Assembly (NCBI GenBank): GCA_964651495.1
Contig: CAZYWP010000015.1
Span: 1-35,332 of the forward strand
Direction: 5' to 3'
DNA length: 35,332 nucleotides
DNA from: CAZNVB01 sp964651495
GTDB lineage: Bacteria > Acidobacteriota > Aminicenantia > Aminicenantales > UBA8522
The notes beneath the pieces were generated by a model. The model searched no databases. It was not told the origin of the DNA and saw only the letters and a program-made list of their open reading frames with translations. Below are positions 7,676 through 16,200 of the stretch, piece by piece (within the stretch, counting starts at the first letter, position 1; the number at the start of each line of letters is the position of its first letter). Made by a program: the position numbers and the translations under genes.

Positions 7676-10423
7676 TTAAGGCCGGATCGCGTAAAATAAA
7701 ACATGGGTTCTGACGGGGACGTCGACGCGGATCGACCTCCAGAAAAGGTCGCCGGTTTCAAGCCGCCAGTCCGGCCCGAAAAACCCGGCGGCTTCGACTC
7801 CCCGATTCCCCTCGGTCAGCAGGGCCGGACGGGCGATGAAAAGATCGGGAAAGCTGTAGCCCGCATAAAGATAGGGCAGCGTATCGGTCAGGCGAAGCCC
7901 GGTGATGCCGGTGCCCGCAATCACACCGATGCTGGCGATGTCGCTGTCCGGCCTCGGCCGGATGAACAGGCAGGCCAGGTCTCGGCCCTCGAGTTTCTGG
8001 TTTCCAGCGCTCAGCTTCCCACGCCTGACCTGGACCGGGGTTTCCGGAAGAAGCATCCGCCAGGCGCTGTTCATGTCGGCGTGGCCATAGAGAATGACGT
8101 TTCGGTCGGCATATCGGGCGGGTGTGAATTCGGAATCCGCAACGATGTCGAGGGAGCCGTTCCCTTGGTACCAGAAAGTCTCGGCGTCATAACGGGCTTT
8201 GGCTTCGGCCCAGGCTTTTTCTTCCCTATTGCCCCGGGTCCCGAAAACCAGGACCACGCGGTTCTTGAAAGCGTCCTTGAAGAGCCCGTAGCGGTGAGGA
8301 CCCTTCATTGAGGCCGGCGGCCTGGGGGTCACTTCCCAGCGGCCGTCGCGGCGGGCGAGCCAGAGCCGCGATTCTTCTTTGGGCCGGGGGATGCCTGCTA
8401 TCGCCTGGCCGTCCAGTTCGACCCGCAGAGTCTCCCTCGGCTCCCAGGGTGAAAGGTCGAGCGACAGGCGGGAGACGTTCTCGGTCGATCCGGAGAACAG
8501 CCCGTCGTCCACGTTCACCCGGACCCGCGCCGAGCTCAGCTTGAGCGGCTCCGACTGGGCCTCGATGGTCAGCCAGTTGGACGACGCGCTGATGCCCGGG
8601 CAGGGAGTCGAGAACTCGATCTCCCGGACGCGTTCCCGTCCCGGCCGGGCATGGCGGGCGAAAAAGTCGAAAAGAGGCGGCCAATCGACGCAGTCCACTC
8701 CGGCCTCGGGCGAGGCGTCCCACCAGTGGCCGGCTCCCGGCTGTTCATGGTAGACGAAATCCTGGTGCATCTTCTGCAGATCGGCCGCCATGTGCCGCGA
8801 TTCGGTCACCGGGACACTTTCGTCTTTCTCGCCGTGGATAATGTACACACCGTGCTGGCGGTAGTTTTTGAGCACGGCAAACGGATCGCTGGGCAGGAAC
8901 GGCCGCATGATCATCTGTCCGAGGGGTGTGTCGGTTTCGGCGGCATTTCTGACCCTGTAAGACCAGAAGCTGATCCAGCCGGCGCTCGGGCCGATGGCGG
9001 CGAACAAATCGGGAAACAGCCCGCCGACGCTCCAGGCGCCATGCCCGCCCATAGAATGACCGGTAAGATAGACCCGGCTCGGGTCCGTCCTGAGCCTTTT
9101 CTGAGCCTCGGCCAGGACATCCAGAGCGTCGAGCCGTCCCCAGTCCTCCCAGTTGAAACCGTATGGCCTCCGGTTCGTCGGGGCCACGATGTGAGCCCAG
9201 GTTTTCGGGGCATAGGAGCGGACCTGGTTGAGGGCTTCGACGTTGGCGCCGTGGAGGGAGAGGACGAGGGCGGCGGGAATGTCGCTGGGACTGACAGACA
9301 GGGAATCCGAAGCGGGCTGCGTCTGGGTCTGCGTGGAGGGATGAGAATGGGGACCGCCCCGGGCGGGGAGAACAGCATAGTGCTGGACGCTGCCGTCGAC
9401 GGGGCTGATGTAAGTTCTCTTATGAGGATCGCTGTAATTCACAGCGCGGAGGTTGATCATCGTCCTATCCAGGACCGTGGCATGATTTTTGTCTTTTTTG
9501 ACGAGTGCGAGATCGAGAGAAATCTCGCCAGTGGCGGCAGGCGCGCCGCCCCGGAGAGGGAAGCCAATCTTCCTGACGCTTAGAGGACGGATATCGGGGA
9601 CGGGCGTTTCCAGAGGAGAGAGCCCTTCGCCGAAGACCGTGAGGGAGACGCCGCGGAGGGGAAGAGCCGTGGCGTTGACCACGACGACCGCAGCCTGAGT
9701 ATCGGTCGCTTCGCCCACGATGAGGTCCGGCGCGGTCACGTCCTTGATGTTGAAATAAACATCCTTCGGCGGCTTATTCAGGCGGACCTTCAGGCGGCCG
9801 CGGGCGCACTTGAACAGGAAATCGTTCCGGCCGGGCTGCAGGAGGACGGGAAGTTCGCAGAAATCGAAACGCGGCTGCCAGGACTCGTATTTGTCGGACT
9901 GGCCGTAGCGGTTGCCGACGTGCGGCTCACCGTTGACATAGACCCAGTCGTGGGCGGAAGCTTCGAGAATAAGGACTTCCGGAGCCCGCGCTTCGTACGT
10001 CAGGTAGGCATACCCGCAGCGCAGGGCCTTGTGCTCGAACCAGCCCTGCTCATTGGCTGCGACGGCCTCCCAGGTCTCATTTTTGGGGCCGGAATCGGAA
10101 GAGGGTAGAGAGAAAGAGGAGGATGGGGAAGTTGGCGAGGACGTCCCGGCGGGTGCGGAAGTGATCATGGCTGCTGTCAGGGGAAGCGGATCTCCCGGGC
10201 GGGGAGGCGACCATTGACCGGTCGCAAGCCGGTGAGCGATCGGATCCAACGGATATACAGACCGGCAATACCCCTCGGGAAAGGCTGCGACCAATCCTTT
10301 GGTTAAGATGATTGATTCCGGCTCGGGCGGGTCGGACAGGACTGGAACAATCAGAACGCTTACTATCCCCAATAAAATAGAAGCCGCGGTTTTCTTTCTG
10401 AATGTGCGTGCTTTGAGTTTCAT
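7676..10423 (-). CDS. Large secreted alpha/beta hydrolase (S9/PHB-depolymerase-like esterase or peptidase)
   Basis: This 915-residue protein begins with a signal peptide (KKTAASILLGIVSVLIVPVLS). An N-terminal beta-rich region precedes a central alpha/beta-hydrolase domain. The nucleophile elbow TGHSMGGHGAW has Ser457, the acid is in HGEKDESVPV, and the His is in PGAGHWWD. The layout resembles prolyl-oligopeptidase-like and feruloyl esterase-like proteins common in Acidobacteriota and Planctomycetes. The N- and C-terminal regions are not recognised. Two Ser/Thr/Pro-rich low-complexity stretches (about 85-113 and 355-384) look like linkers. The ATG at 10423 has GGAG at five-base spacing. Export and hydrolase fold are clear; substrate is not. 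Confidence 0.78.
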   Translation of the reverse strand: MKLKARTFRKKTAASILLGIVSVLIVPVLSDPPEPESIILTKGLVAAFPEGYCRSVYPLDPIAHRLATGQWSPPRPGDPLPLTAAMITSAPAGTSSPTSPSSSFSLPSSDSGPKNETWEAVAANEQGWFEHKALRCGYAYLTYEARAPEVLILEASAHDWVYVNGEPHVGNRYGQSDKYESWQPRFDFCELPVLLQPGRNDFLFKCARGRLKVRLNKPPKDVYFNIKDVTAPDLIVGEATDTQAAVVVVNATALPLRGVSLTVFGEGLSPLETPVPDIRPLSVRKIGFPLRGGAPAATGEISLDLALVKKDKNHATVLDRTMINLRAVNYSDPHKRTYISPVDGSVQHYAVLPARGGPHSHPSTQTQTQPASDSLSVSPSDIPAALVLSLHGANVEALNQVRSYAPKTWAHIVAPTNRRPYGFNWEDWGRLDALDVLAEAQKRLRTDPSRVYLTGHSMGGHGAWSVGGLFPDLFAAIGPSAGWISFWSYRVRNAAETDTPLGQMIMRPFLPSDPFAVLKNYRQHGVYIIHGEKDESVPVTESRHMAADLQKMHQDFVYHEQPGAGHWWDASPEAGVDCVDWPPLFDFFARHARPGRERVREIEFSTPCPGISASSNWLTIEAQSEPLKLSSARVRVNVDDGLFSGSTENVSRLSLDLSPWEPRETLRVELDGQAIAGIPRPKEESRLWLARRDGRWEVTPRPPASMKGPHRYGLFKDAFKNRVVLVFGTRGNREEKAWAEAKARYDAETFWYQGNGSLDIVADSEFTPARYADRNVILYGHADMNSAWRMLLPETPVQVRRGKLSAGNQKLEGRDLACLFIRPRPDSDIASIGVIAGTGITGLRLTDTLPYLYAGYSFPDLFIARPALLTEGNRGVEAAGFFGPDWRLETGDLFWRSIRVDVPVRTHVLFYAIRP

Positions 10424-10530
10424 CGATACTCCAAGATATAGCAGTATATAAGAAGCTCAAGGGGAATAAAACTGGCCGGCCGAATGCGGATACATCGCCG
10501 TTTGTGTGATAGTTTTCAATTATGAAAAGT

Positions 10531-10643
10531 GGGAATGGGTGGCATGGCGCCAGTCCCCGCACCGCCCGGAGCGTAGGGGACCCCTCTCTTGACGGGTGCG
10601 GAGCGAGGACGGACGGGGACGCGCCATGACAGGACCCGTTCCC
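10531..10643. repeat. Imperfect 113-bp palindromic element
   Basis: Between the anti-sigma and hydrolase genes, GGGAATGGGT (10531-10540) pairs with ACCCGTTCCC (10634-10643) with one mismatch. Inside these arms, ATGGCGC plus GTCCCCG pairs with CGGGGAC plus GCGCCAT, and CCGCACC pairs with GGTGCGG nearer the centre. There is no coding frame. The shape and the GGGGAC core resemble the element at 17572-17633 and suggest a REP/MITE-like dispersed element. Confidence 0.6.
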
Positions 10644-10675
10644 ATCACATAAATGGATAAGTCTGCGCCACCTAT

Positions 10676-11191
10676 TTATTCGCCGAGTTTGATGTCGAAG
10701 CGGGCCTTGAGATAATCAGCTGCCGACCGGAAAGCCTGCTTCCATCCCAGGATCTCCTCCTGGAGGGGAGACTCGGCTCTGAGCGCGGCGTTTCCGAGAT
10801 GGGCCCGCGGCCGGGCGAGTTCAAACAGCGGGCCGAGCGGGGGCATCTTGGCGGGACGCGAAGTGACAACCCAGACCAGGCTGATTCCGACGATCGCGAG
10901 CGAGGCGGCTGCCGCAAGCGCCGGTTTCAGGCGAATTGGCTTTGGGCGGGACAGAGGTGGAGATTCCGTCCGCCGGCCAATCGCTGCCGACACTTTTTCG
11001 CCGAGCGACGTGCCGGCGCACTCAATGAAGGCGGCCGCGTCCTTTGTCAAACGGCGCCCCAGCTCCTCCTCGAACCGGGCATAGTCCCGGCATGAGCCGC
11101 ACCTGTCCAGATGGCGCCTGGTCAGCCCCGCCGGGGGCCTTCCGGAGTCCAGGGCCCGGGAGATTTTCCATTTATAGATTGAGCACCACAT
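10676..11191 (-). CDS. Anti-sigma factor with zinc-binding motif and one membrane segment
   Basis: This 171-residue protein is encoded directly after the ECF sigma gene. Its N-terminal domain has the HxxxCxxC signature of zinc-associated anti-sigma factors (RRHLDRCGSC). A hydrophobic stretch PALAAAASLAIVGISLVWVV (about residues 89-108) should cross the inner membrane, leaving a small periplasmic C-terminal part. It likely holds the sigma factor inactive until a signal releases it. Two ATGs compete: the one at 11197 directly abuts AAGGAG, while the one at 11191 has six-base spacing and is chosen. The 13-base gap to the sigma gene supports cotranscription. Confidence 0.8.
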   Translation of the reverse strand: MWCSIYKWKISRALDSGRPPAGLTRRHLDRCGSCRDYARFEEELGRRLTKDAAAFIECAGTSLGEKVSAAIGRRTESPPLSRPKPIRLKPALAAAASLAIVGISLVWVVTSRPAKMPPLGPLFELARPRAHLGNAALRAESPLQEEILGWKQAFRSAADYLKARFDIKLGE

Positions 11192-11204
11192 GGTCATCTC
11201 CTTC

Positions 11205-11825
11205 TCAGAGGACAGAAATCTTTTGTTCCACCGGCCTCACCTCCCTCAGGCCGGCGGAGTGCGCCGGCGACCTCAGCCGCTTCCCCAGCTTCAACCGGGA
11301 TCGGTGCAGGAGAGCGCGGATGCCGACCTGGGTTTTCTTCATTGTCCTGGCGATGTCCTTGACCGGCATTTCCTCCGCGTAGCGCAGCCAGAGCGCTTCG
11401 TACTCGCTCGGTTTCAGGGCTCTGGCCAGTTCCCAGATGTTTGCGCCCGCCTCCACTTCTTCCTTCCGGATGAGGGTCTCCTGGGGGCCGGGAGATGGAC
11501 ATTCAGCTGTCTCCACGTCTAGAGGAAGCGGCTCGGCCCTTCTTGAGCGGTGCCGGCTGACGGCCAGCCGGACCGCCGTCGTGTACAGCCAGGTGGAAAA
11601 CTTCCACCTGGGATCGTAGCGGTCGATGCTTCGGAAAGCGCGCAGGAAGGCCTCCTGGATCAGGTCCTCGATGTCCGTCTCGGACTCGCACCGGCCCCGC
11701 AGGAAAAAAAACAGACGGGGCGAATGCCTCGAGACGAGCTCCTCGAACGCGGCGCGGGAGCCGGCCGCAGCCCGGGCGGCCAGCTCCTCGTCCGGCGGAT
11801 GTCGCGCTATCGCTTTCCTGTCCAT
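11205..11825 (-). CDS. ECF-family RNA polymerase sigma factor
   Basis: This 206-residue group IV sigma factor has region 2 at about residues 20-95 (DIEDLIQEAFLRAF and WKFSTWLYTTAVRLAVSRHRSRR). Region 4 lies at about 135-190, with the helix-turn-helix PVKDIARTMKKTQVGIRALL and the following RSRLKLGKRL. There is no region 1.1 or 3, as usual for ECF factors. It would direct RNA polymerase to a small regulon under control of the adjacent anti-sigma protein. No Shine-Dalgarno sequence precedes the ATG at 11825, suggesting weak or coupled translation from the gene 48 bases upstream. The stress it senses cannot be read from the sequence. Confidence 0.9.
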   Translation of the reverse strand: MDRKAIARHPPDEELAARAAAGSRAAFEELVSRHSPRLFFFLRGRCESETDIEDLIQEAFLRAFRSIDRYDPRWKFSTWLYTTAVRLAVSRHRSRRAEPLPLDVETAECPSPGPQETLIRKEEVEAGANIWELARALKPSEYEALWLRYAEEMPVKDIARTMKKTQVGIRALLHRSRLKLGKRLRSPAHSAGLREVRPVEQKISVL

Positions 11826-11873
11826 CTGTCAGTGCAACATAATGCTGGCGCTTAAGCCGAAAACGGTTCTGGA

Positions 11874-12830
11874 TCAATAATAAGACAGAGGACTGAGCTT
11901 GTCGAGAGACACGTGGGGAAGAGCGCCGCGCTTCTTAATGAGCTGAATGAACTTGATGGTGGGGTAGGCGGCCTCGACCCGGACGTTCTCCCCTTCGACC
12001 GCAATGTTGATGTTCTGTGTGAGGGTTAGCGCGTCGACATCCTTAATCTGCAGGTTGACGATGGCGATGAGTCCTCGAATGGCCTGTTCAATTTCTTTCG
12101 CCACCTGGGCCGACTCCGTGCCGATGTCGATTTTCAGGGTGACCATCTCGCCGACTTCGGTGAGGGAACCGGCCGCGTTCCGCATCTTGGTCAGCATGAC
12201 CGGCCCCCCCCGTTCTCCCGCCAGGCCGGACAGGTCGTTGGCGGCGGCCACGATAATCGCGCTGCGGGATTCATTCAGGACGCGCGCGAAGAGCGGGGAG
12301 GTCAGTATATTTTTTGCCTTCCCCTCCAGGGCATCCAGCGCCAGCTTGATGCCCGTTTCTTTCTCAGAAAGGAGGATCAGATGATCGGTCGCGAAGGCCC
12401 CGAATTCATCGCTGTCCCAGTTATAGATGATGTGTTTTCCGTAAGGGATTTCCTTGCGGGTCGTTTCGGTCTTGATAAGTCCGAGCAGGTGGGCTTTGTC
12501 GAAGTTCCCGGACACGGCGACTACAGCGTCCTCGTCTTCTTTCCCCCGGCCGAAGACGGTGACGTTTTGGATGTCCTTCAGAGGGTCGATCTTGAGTTTC
12601 TGGAGAAACTCGTCGCCCTTGCGCTGCATTTCGGCCAGGCCGCCCTCTTCGGAGAGCATTTTGAACATCACGGAGGAGGTGAACTTCTCCATGTTGAAGT
12701 GAAGCACCCAGAGCGCGTCGGCCGGAATGAGAGACATCTGGGGGCCTGATTCCCCGACGGCGGAGCCGGCGGCGAACAGACACATGACCAGCGCCAGGGT
12801 GACGATCAGGATGACGACGGCTTTTCTCAT
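11874..12830 (-). CDS. Exported protein of unknown function upstream of the ECF sigma gene
   Basis: I do not recognise this 318-residue protein. It has a clear signal peptide (RKAVVILIVTLALVMCLFAAGSAVG). A soluble alpha/beta domain follows, whose opening reads LIPADALWVLHFNMEKF. The phrasing resembles DUF3352-like periplasmic proteins (for example LLSEKETGIKLALDALEG and LTSPLFARVL), which is a hint rather than an assignment. AAGGAG lies seven bases before the ATG at 12830. It is read in the same direction as the sigma and anti-sigma genes with a 48-base gap, so it may be part of the same regulated unit, either as sensor input or as target. Confidence 0.7.
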   Translation of the reverse strand: MRKAVVILIVTLALVMCLFAAGSAVGESGPQMSLIPADALWVLHFNMEKFTSSVMFKMLSEEGGLAEMQRKGDEFLQKLKIDPLKDIQNVTVFGRGKEDEDAVVAVSGNFDKAHLLGLIKTETTRKEIPYGKHIIYNWDSDEFGAFATDHLILLSEKETGIKLALDALEGKAKNILTSPLFARVLNESRSAIIVAAANDLSGLAGERGGPVMLTKMRNAAGSLTEVGEMVTLKIDIGTESAQVAKEIEQAIRGLIAIVNLQIKDVDALTLTQNINIAVEGENVRVEAAYPTIKFIQLIKKRGALPHVSLDKLSPLSYY

Positions 12831-12975
12831 GCTATTTCTCCTTGTTCAGACATCTGATTCATCTATTTATACGCCGCACGCGCCGTCGCGTTATGATCAT
12901 TTCACCAAATTTGAGCCGAAATTTCTTGACCTTTTGGACGGCCGAAGCCAAGAAGAGCATTGTCCCGAGAGTCCC

Positions 12976-15774
12976 CTAAGGCGAAGGCGGCGGGATTTCG
13001 CGGATATAGATGTTCTTGAAATAGACCGGCGTGCTGTGGGCCTGGAGCTCGATCTGGCCGGCGGGATAAATGGGTTTGTCCCGTTCCCAGTAGTTTTCCA
13101 TAACAACATTGTCGACCACGAGGACGCCGTTGAGATGGACAGTCACCCGTTCCCCTGACATCCGGATTTCGAGAGTGTTCCATTCGCCGACGGGGTTGTC
13201 GGCCGGCTGGAGCGGCGCGGCCGGCCCAATTGTGTTGTTGTAAAGGCCGCCCGACCCCTCCGGCTGCTGAGCCGGGTCCCAGATCTGGACCTGGGGTGAG
13301 CCGCGGAGGTAGATGCCGCTGTCGCCCTGGTGCTCGATCTTCCAGTCCACGAAAAGCTCGAAGTCGGCATAGTCCCTGGCGGTGCAGAGGCTGTGGCCTT
13401 TTCCGTCGAAGACGAGGACACCGTCGATGACCTGCCAGTGCCGTCTCATATCAATGTCAGCCGCGGCCTGCTCTTTTCTCAGCGCCTCCGGGCTCATTCT
13501 GGCCCGGGACGGCGGGTCTTTGACCAGCCCTTTCCATCCGCTGAGGTCCTTGGCGTTGAAGAGTGGAACGAACCCTTCCTGAAGGAGAAGCGTATGGGCG
13601 TATTTTTCGACCTCGTCCCGCTCGTACTCGTTGTCAATGAATCGGGCCGCTCGCTTCAAGATCCGGGCGGTGCCGAGGCCGGAAAGGCCCTCGAACCCGG
13701 GCGAGGGAAGAGCCGCCCGGACGGCCGCCTGGGCCGCTCTCTCCCGGACGGCCGCGTCGTCGAGGAAAGGCGATATCAGCAGAAGCGATTCCATATTCTT
13801 GATGCCGCCCAGGCCCGCGATGACAATATTCTTCTCCGCCGGTTCGCGGGCGAAGGCGAGGACATCCTTGATCAGGTCGAGCTTCTTTTCCGCCGGGAGG
13901 TCGGATTCGCCGACCAGCCGCACATAGCCATGGAGAGCCAGATAGACGAACCTCCGCCCGGTCGAGCTGTCCGCCGCCGCGGCGATCTTACGAAGCTCGC
14001 CGACGGCCCGGAATTCTGTCCAGTTGGCCAGGGTGTGGAGCGCCACGGTCTGAACCTGGGGATCGGGATTCTGAATTTCGCCCAGGACGGCCCGGATAGC
14101 GTTTTCGCCCCCGATCCTGGCGAGAGGACGCATCAGGTTCAGACGCCTGGCGCCCTGCGCCTGGCGCATTTTTTCCAGCACCGGGTCGGCCCGTTTTTCC
14201 GGGTCTTCGCCCTGTCTTGCCGCGGCCACGAGCGCGTTCTGCAGGGCCAGGATTTCAGCCGGGTCCGCCGCGGCCAGGACGAGATCCATGATCTGCGGCA
14301 GATCCTTAGCCCGGGCTACGTTCTCGAGGGCGGCCTGGGCGCTCTTCCGGATGGCCTCATTATCGCCGGCTGCCGCGGCCAGGACGATCCCGGCGTGCTC
14401 CACGGCCCGCCGCTCGCCGAGCACGTCGATAATGGCCGCCTTCCCGGAGGGTGAAGCGCTGTCAAACATCCTCACGGCTTCGGCCACGGCCGCGGCGGCC
14501 GGAAAGGCCAGAAAAGCTCCCTTCAGGACTTCGGCCTCTTCTTCATCCGCGCTCTGCCAGAGCTGAGAGAGGTCGGGCATGACCTCGCTTCCGCCGATCC
14601 GTGCGGCGGCGGCGATCGCGGCCAGGCGAACGGCCTTAACTTCGCTCCTGAGTCCATCCTTGACGAACGCCAGGGCGGTTGGGTCTCCACGGCGGCCGAG
14701 CATGGCTGTGATCTGCGCCCTGGCTTCGGGAGACACTTCTCCGGCCCGTCCGGTCCAGCGGGCCGTGGCCTCTTCTCCCGGAACCGAAAGCGAAAGTTCC
14801 AGGGCCCGTTCCCGGAAGGCGGCATCCGGAGACTCCATGGCCTGAAGCAGGTCGATGACGGCTTCATTCCCCCGCAGCTCTGTCAGGAGAGTCAGGGCGG
14901 CGCTCCGGACCTGGCCTTCCTCGAACCCCGTGCTTTTTTCTACGATGTCCCGGCAGATCCTCACCGCGTCTTCGCGTCTCCCCGCCTCGGCCGTCCTTTG
15001 AGCGAATAATAAATAACGCGAAACGGCCCTGGCTCTCTCCATGGGGGACAAAGCGACGGGGATCCTGTTCAGCGCGGGTTCCGCCCGCGGGTCCCCGATG
15101 TTGGCCAGGGCGAAGAGCGCGGCATCGCGGCCGCGCTGGTCCCCGCTCGAGGCAAAGGGAATAATTTTGTCGACCGCCTCACGGCTCCTCAGCTCGCCGA
15201 GGGCCTGAATCAGGACTGTTTTGTCGGTCCCGTCCTTTCGGCTGAGGGCTTTGACCAGAGCTTTTTCTGTGCCGGGAGGACGGATGGTAAGCAGAGCCTG
15301 CACAGCCGGATCACCCAGTTTTGGGTCGTTGAGATAGCGAGTTAAGGGTTGGAGCGCCTCCTCCCCTCCGCTGATTTGAAGCCGGCTGATAAGAAAGGAT
15401 TTGACCTCGCTGTCGGGCATGTTCTGGAGGACTTTGATGACAGCGCGGGCATAGAGGCGCCTTTCTCCTTCGGCGCCCGGCCTCATGACGTAGGTGCCGG
15501 CGGCCTCCAGGGCGTAACGGGCCAGGCTGTCGTCCGCTTTTCCGGGCGGGGAGAGCCTGAAGCAGATTTCCTCGATCCCCGCCTCGCCCAGCGCCAGGAT
15601 CTCGGCCCCCAGAGCCTGTTTTTCCGCAGGAGCCTGGGCCGGAAACTTGATCAGAATTTCCGAAACCCGCTCCGATAAAGGCCGCGTCTCTGCCGCAGCG
15701 AACGCGGCTGCCGCGGAGATTAAAACAAAGAAAATAAGCAAGAAGGCATGTGTCTTCCTGTTCAGCCCAAGCAT
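12976..15774 (-). CDS. Exported HEAT-repeat protein with C-terminal DUF1080 (3-keto-disaccharide hydrolase-like) domain
   Basis: This 932-residue protein has a signal peptide (FLLIFFVLISAAAAFAAAE). A long array of HEAT-like helical repeats covers about residues 35-700, with repeated units such as DPRAEPALNRI and DPQVQTVALHTLANW. The C-terminal DUF1080 jelly-roll domain covers about 735-930, with FNAKDLSGWKG at its start and FELFVDWKIEHQGDSGIYLRGSPQVQIWD inside. Pfam PF06439 members are concanavalin-like domains, some shown to act on 3-keto-glycosides. The HEAT array would be a binding scaffold. The gene follows a Tat-exported Gfo/Idh/MocA oxidoreductase and a membrane protein with short gaps, which suits a periplasmic glycoside 3-oxidation route. 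Confidence 0.85.
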   Translation of the reverse strand: MLGLNRKTHAFLLIFFVLISAAAAFAAAETRPLSERVSEILIKFPAQAPAEKQALGAEILALGEAGIEEICFRLSPPGKADDSLARYALEAAGTYVMRPGAEGERRLYARAVIKVLQNMPDSEVKSFLISRLQISGGEEALQPLTRYLNDPKLGDPAVQALLTIRPPGTEKALVKALSRKDGTDKTVLIQALGELRSREAVDKIIPFASSGDQRGRDAALFALANIGDPRAEPALNRIPVALSPMERARAVSRYLLFAQRTAEAGRREDAVRICRDIVEKSTGFEEGQVRSAALTLLTELRGNEAVIDLLQAMESPDAAFRERALELSLSVPGEEATARWTGRAGEVSPEARAQITAMLGRRGDPTALAFVKDGLRSEVKAVRLAAIAAAARIGGSEVMPDLSQLWQSADEEEAEVLKGAFLAFPAAAAVAEAVRMFDSASPSGKAAIIDVLGERRAVEHAGIVLAAAAGDNEAIRKSAQAALENVARAKDLPQIMDLVLAAADPAEILALQNALVAAARQGEDPEKRADPVLEKMRQAQGARRLNLMRPLARIGGENAIRAVLGEIQNPDPQVQTVALHTLANWTEFRAVGELRKIAAAADSSTGRRFVYLALHGYVRLVGESDLPAEKKLDLIKDVLAFAREPAEKNIVIAGLGGIKNMESLLLISPFLDDAAVRERAAQAAVRAALPSPGFEGLSGLGTARILKRAARFIDNEYERDEVEKYAHTLLLQEGFVPLFNAKDLSGWKGLVKDPPSRARMSPEALRKEQAAADIDMRRHWQVIDGVLVFDGKGHSLCTARDYADFELFVDWKIEHQGDSGIYLRGSPQVQIWDPAQQPEGSGGLYNNTIGPAAPLQPADNPVGEWNTLEIRMSGERVTVHLNGVLVVDNVVMENYWERDKPIYPAGQIELQAHSTPVYFKNIYIREIPPPSP

Positions 15775-15807
15775 CTTTATGCCTTGTCAGCGCTCCTGAG
15801 GGTTGCT

Positions 15808-16185
15808 TTATCGGGACGACTCATTTCTTCCTTTTTCCCAGGACGAGCCTTGGTCTCGAAGAGCCCGGATGATGTCCAGGTGTTTTTTTTCATTGGCCAG
15901 GGCGAGGAAGGAGAACAGGAGCAGGACGGCGAGGAGCCCCAGGCAGACGATCATGATGAACGGCAGGAACGCAGCCATGAGGGAAAGCGTAGAATCGGGA
16001 AGGGAGCCGGCCCGGAGTTTTGATGAGACCGCCTGAGGATTAATGAGCAGGGGATGCTTCCACAACAGCCATCCGGCCAGGCCCAGTTCCATGACGATTA
16101 GAATTGCGCCTACGCGGGGCCATGTCCGGACCATTTTGGCCCTCTTTTTCAAAAACACTTTTTGTTGCTCGGTAGGGGAGATCAT
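15808..16185 (-). CDS. Small inner-membrane protein with two predicted transmembrane helices
   Basis: This 125-residue protein has no recognised family. It has two hydrophobic segments: VGAILIVMELGLAGWLLW (about 25-42) and an AFLPFIMIVCLGLLAVLLLFSFLAL stretch (about 72-96). Both ends are charged and probably cytoplasmic. AAGGAGG with five-base spacing precedes the ATG at 16185, the strongest ribosome site in this block. The gene lies 15 bases after the Gfo/Idh/MocA gene and 33 bases before the HEAT-DUF1080 gene. It is therefore probably made together with both and might anchor or assist them; that role is inference. Confidence 0.72.
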   Translation of the reverse strand: MISPTEQQKVFLKKRAKMVRTWPRVGAILIVMELGLAGWLLWKHPLLINPQAVSSKLRAGSLPDSTLSLMAAFLPFIMIVCLGLLAVLLLFSFLALANEKKHLDIIRALRDQGSSWEKGRNESSR

Positions 16186-16200
16186 GACATCCTCCTTGCA

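Noticed and set aside
13330..14454. Long plus-strand frame opposite the HEAT-DUF1080 gene
   Set aside because: Its composition is that of an antisense frame, with no domain and no ribosome site.
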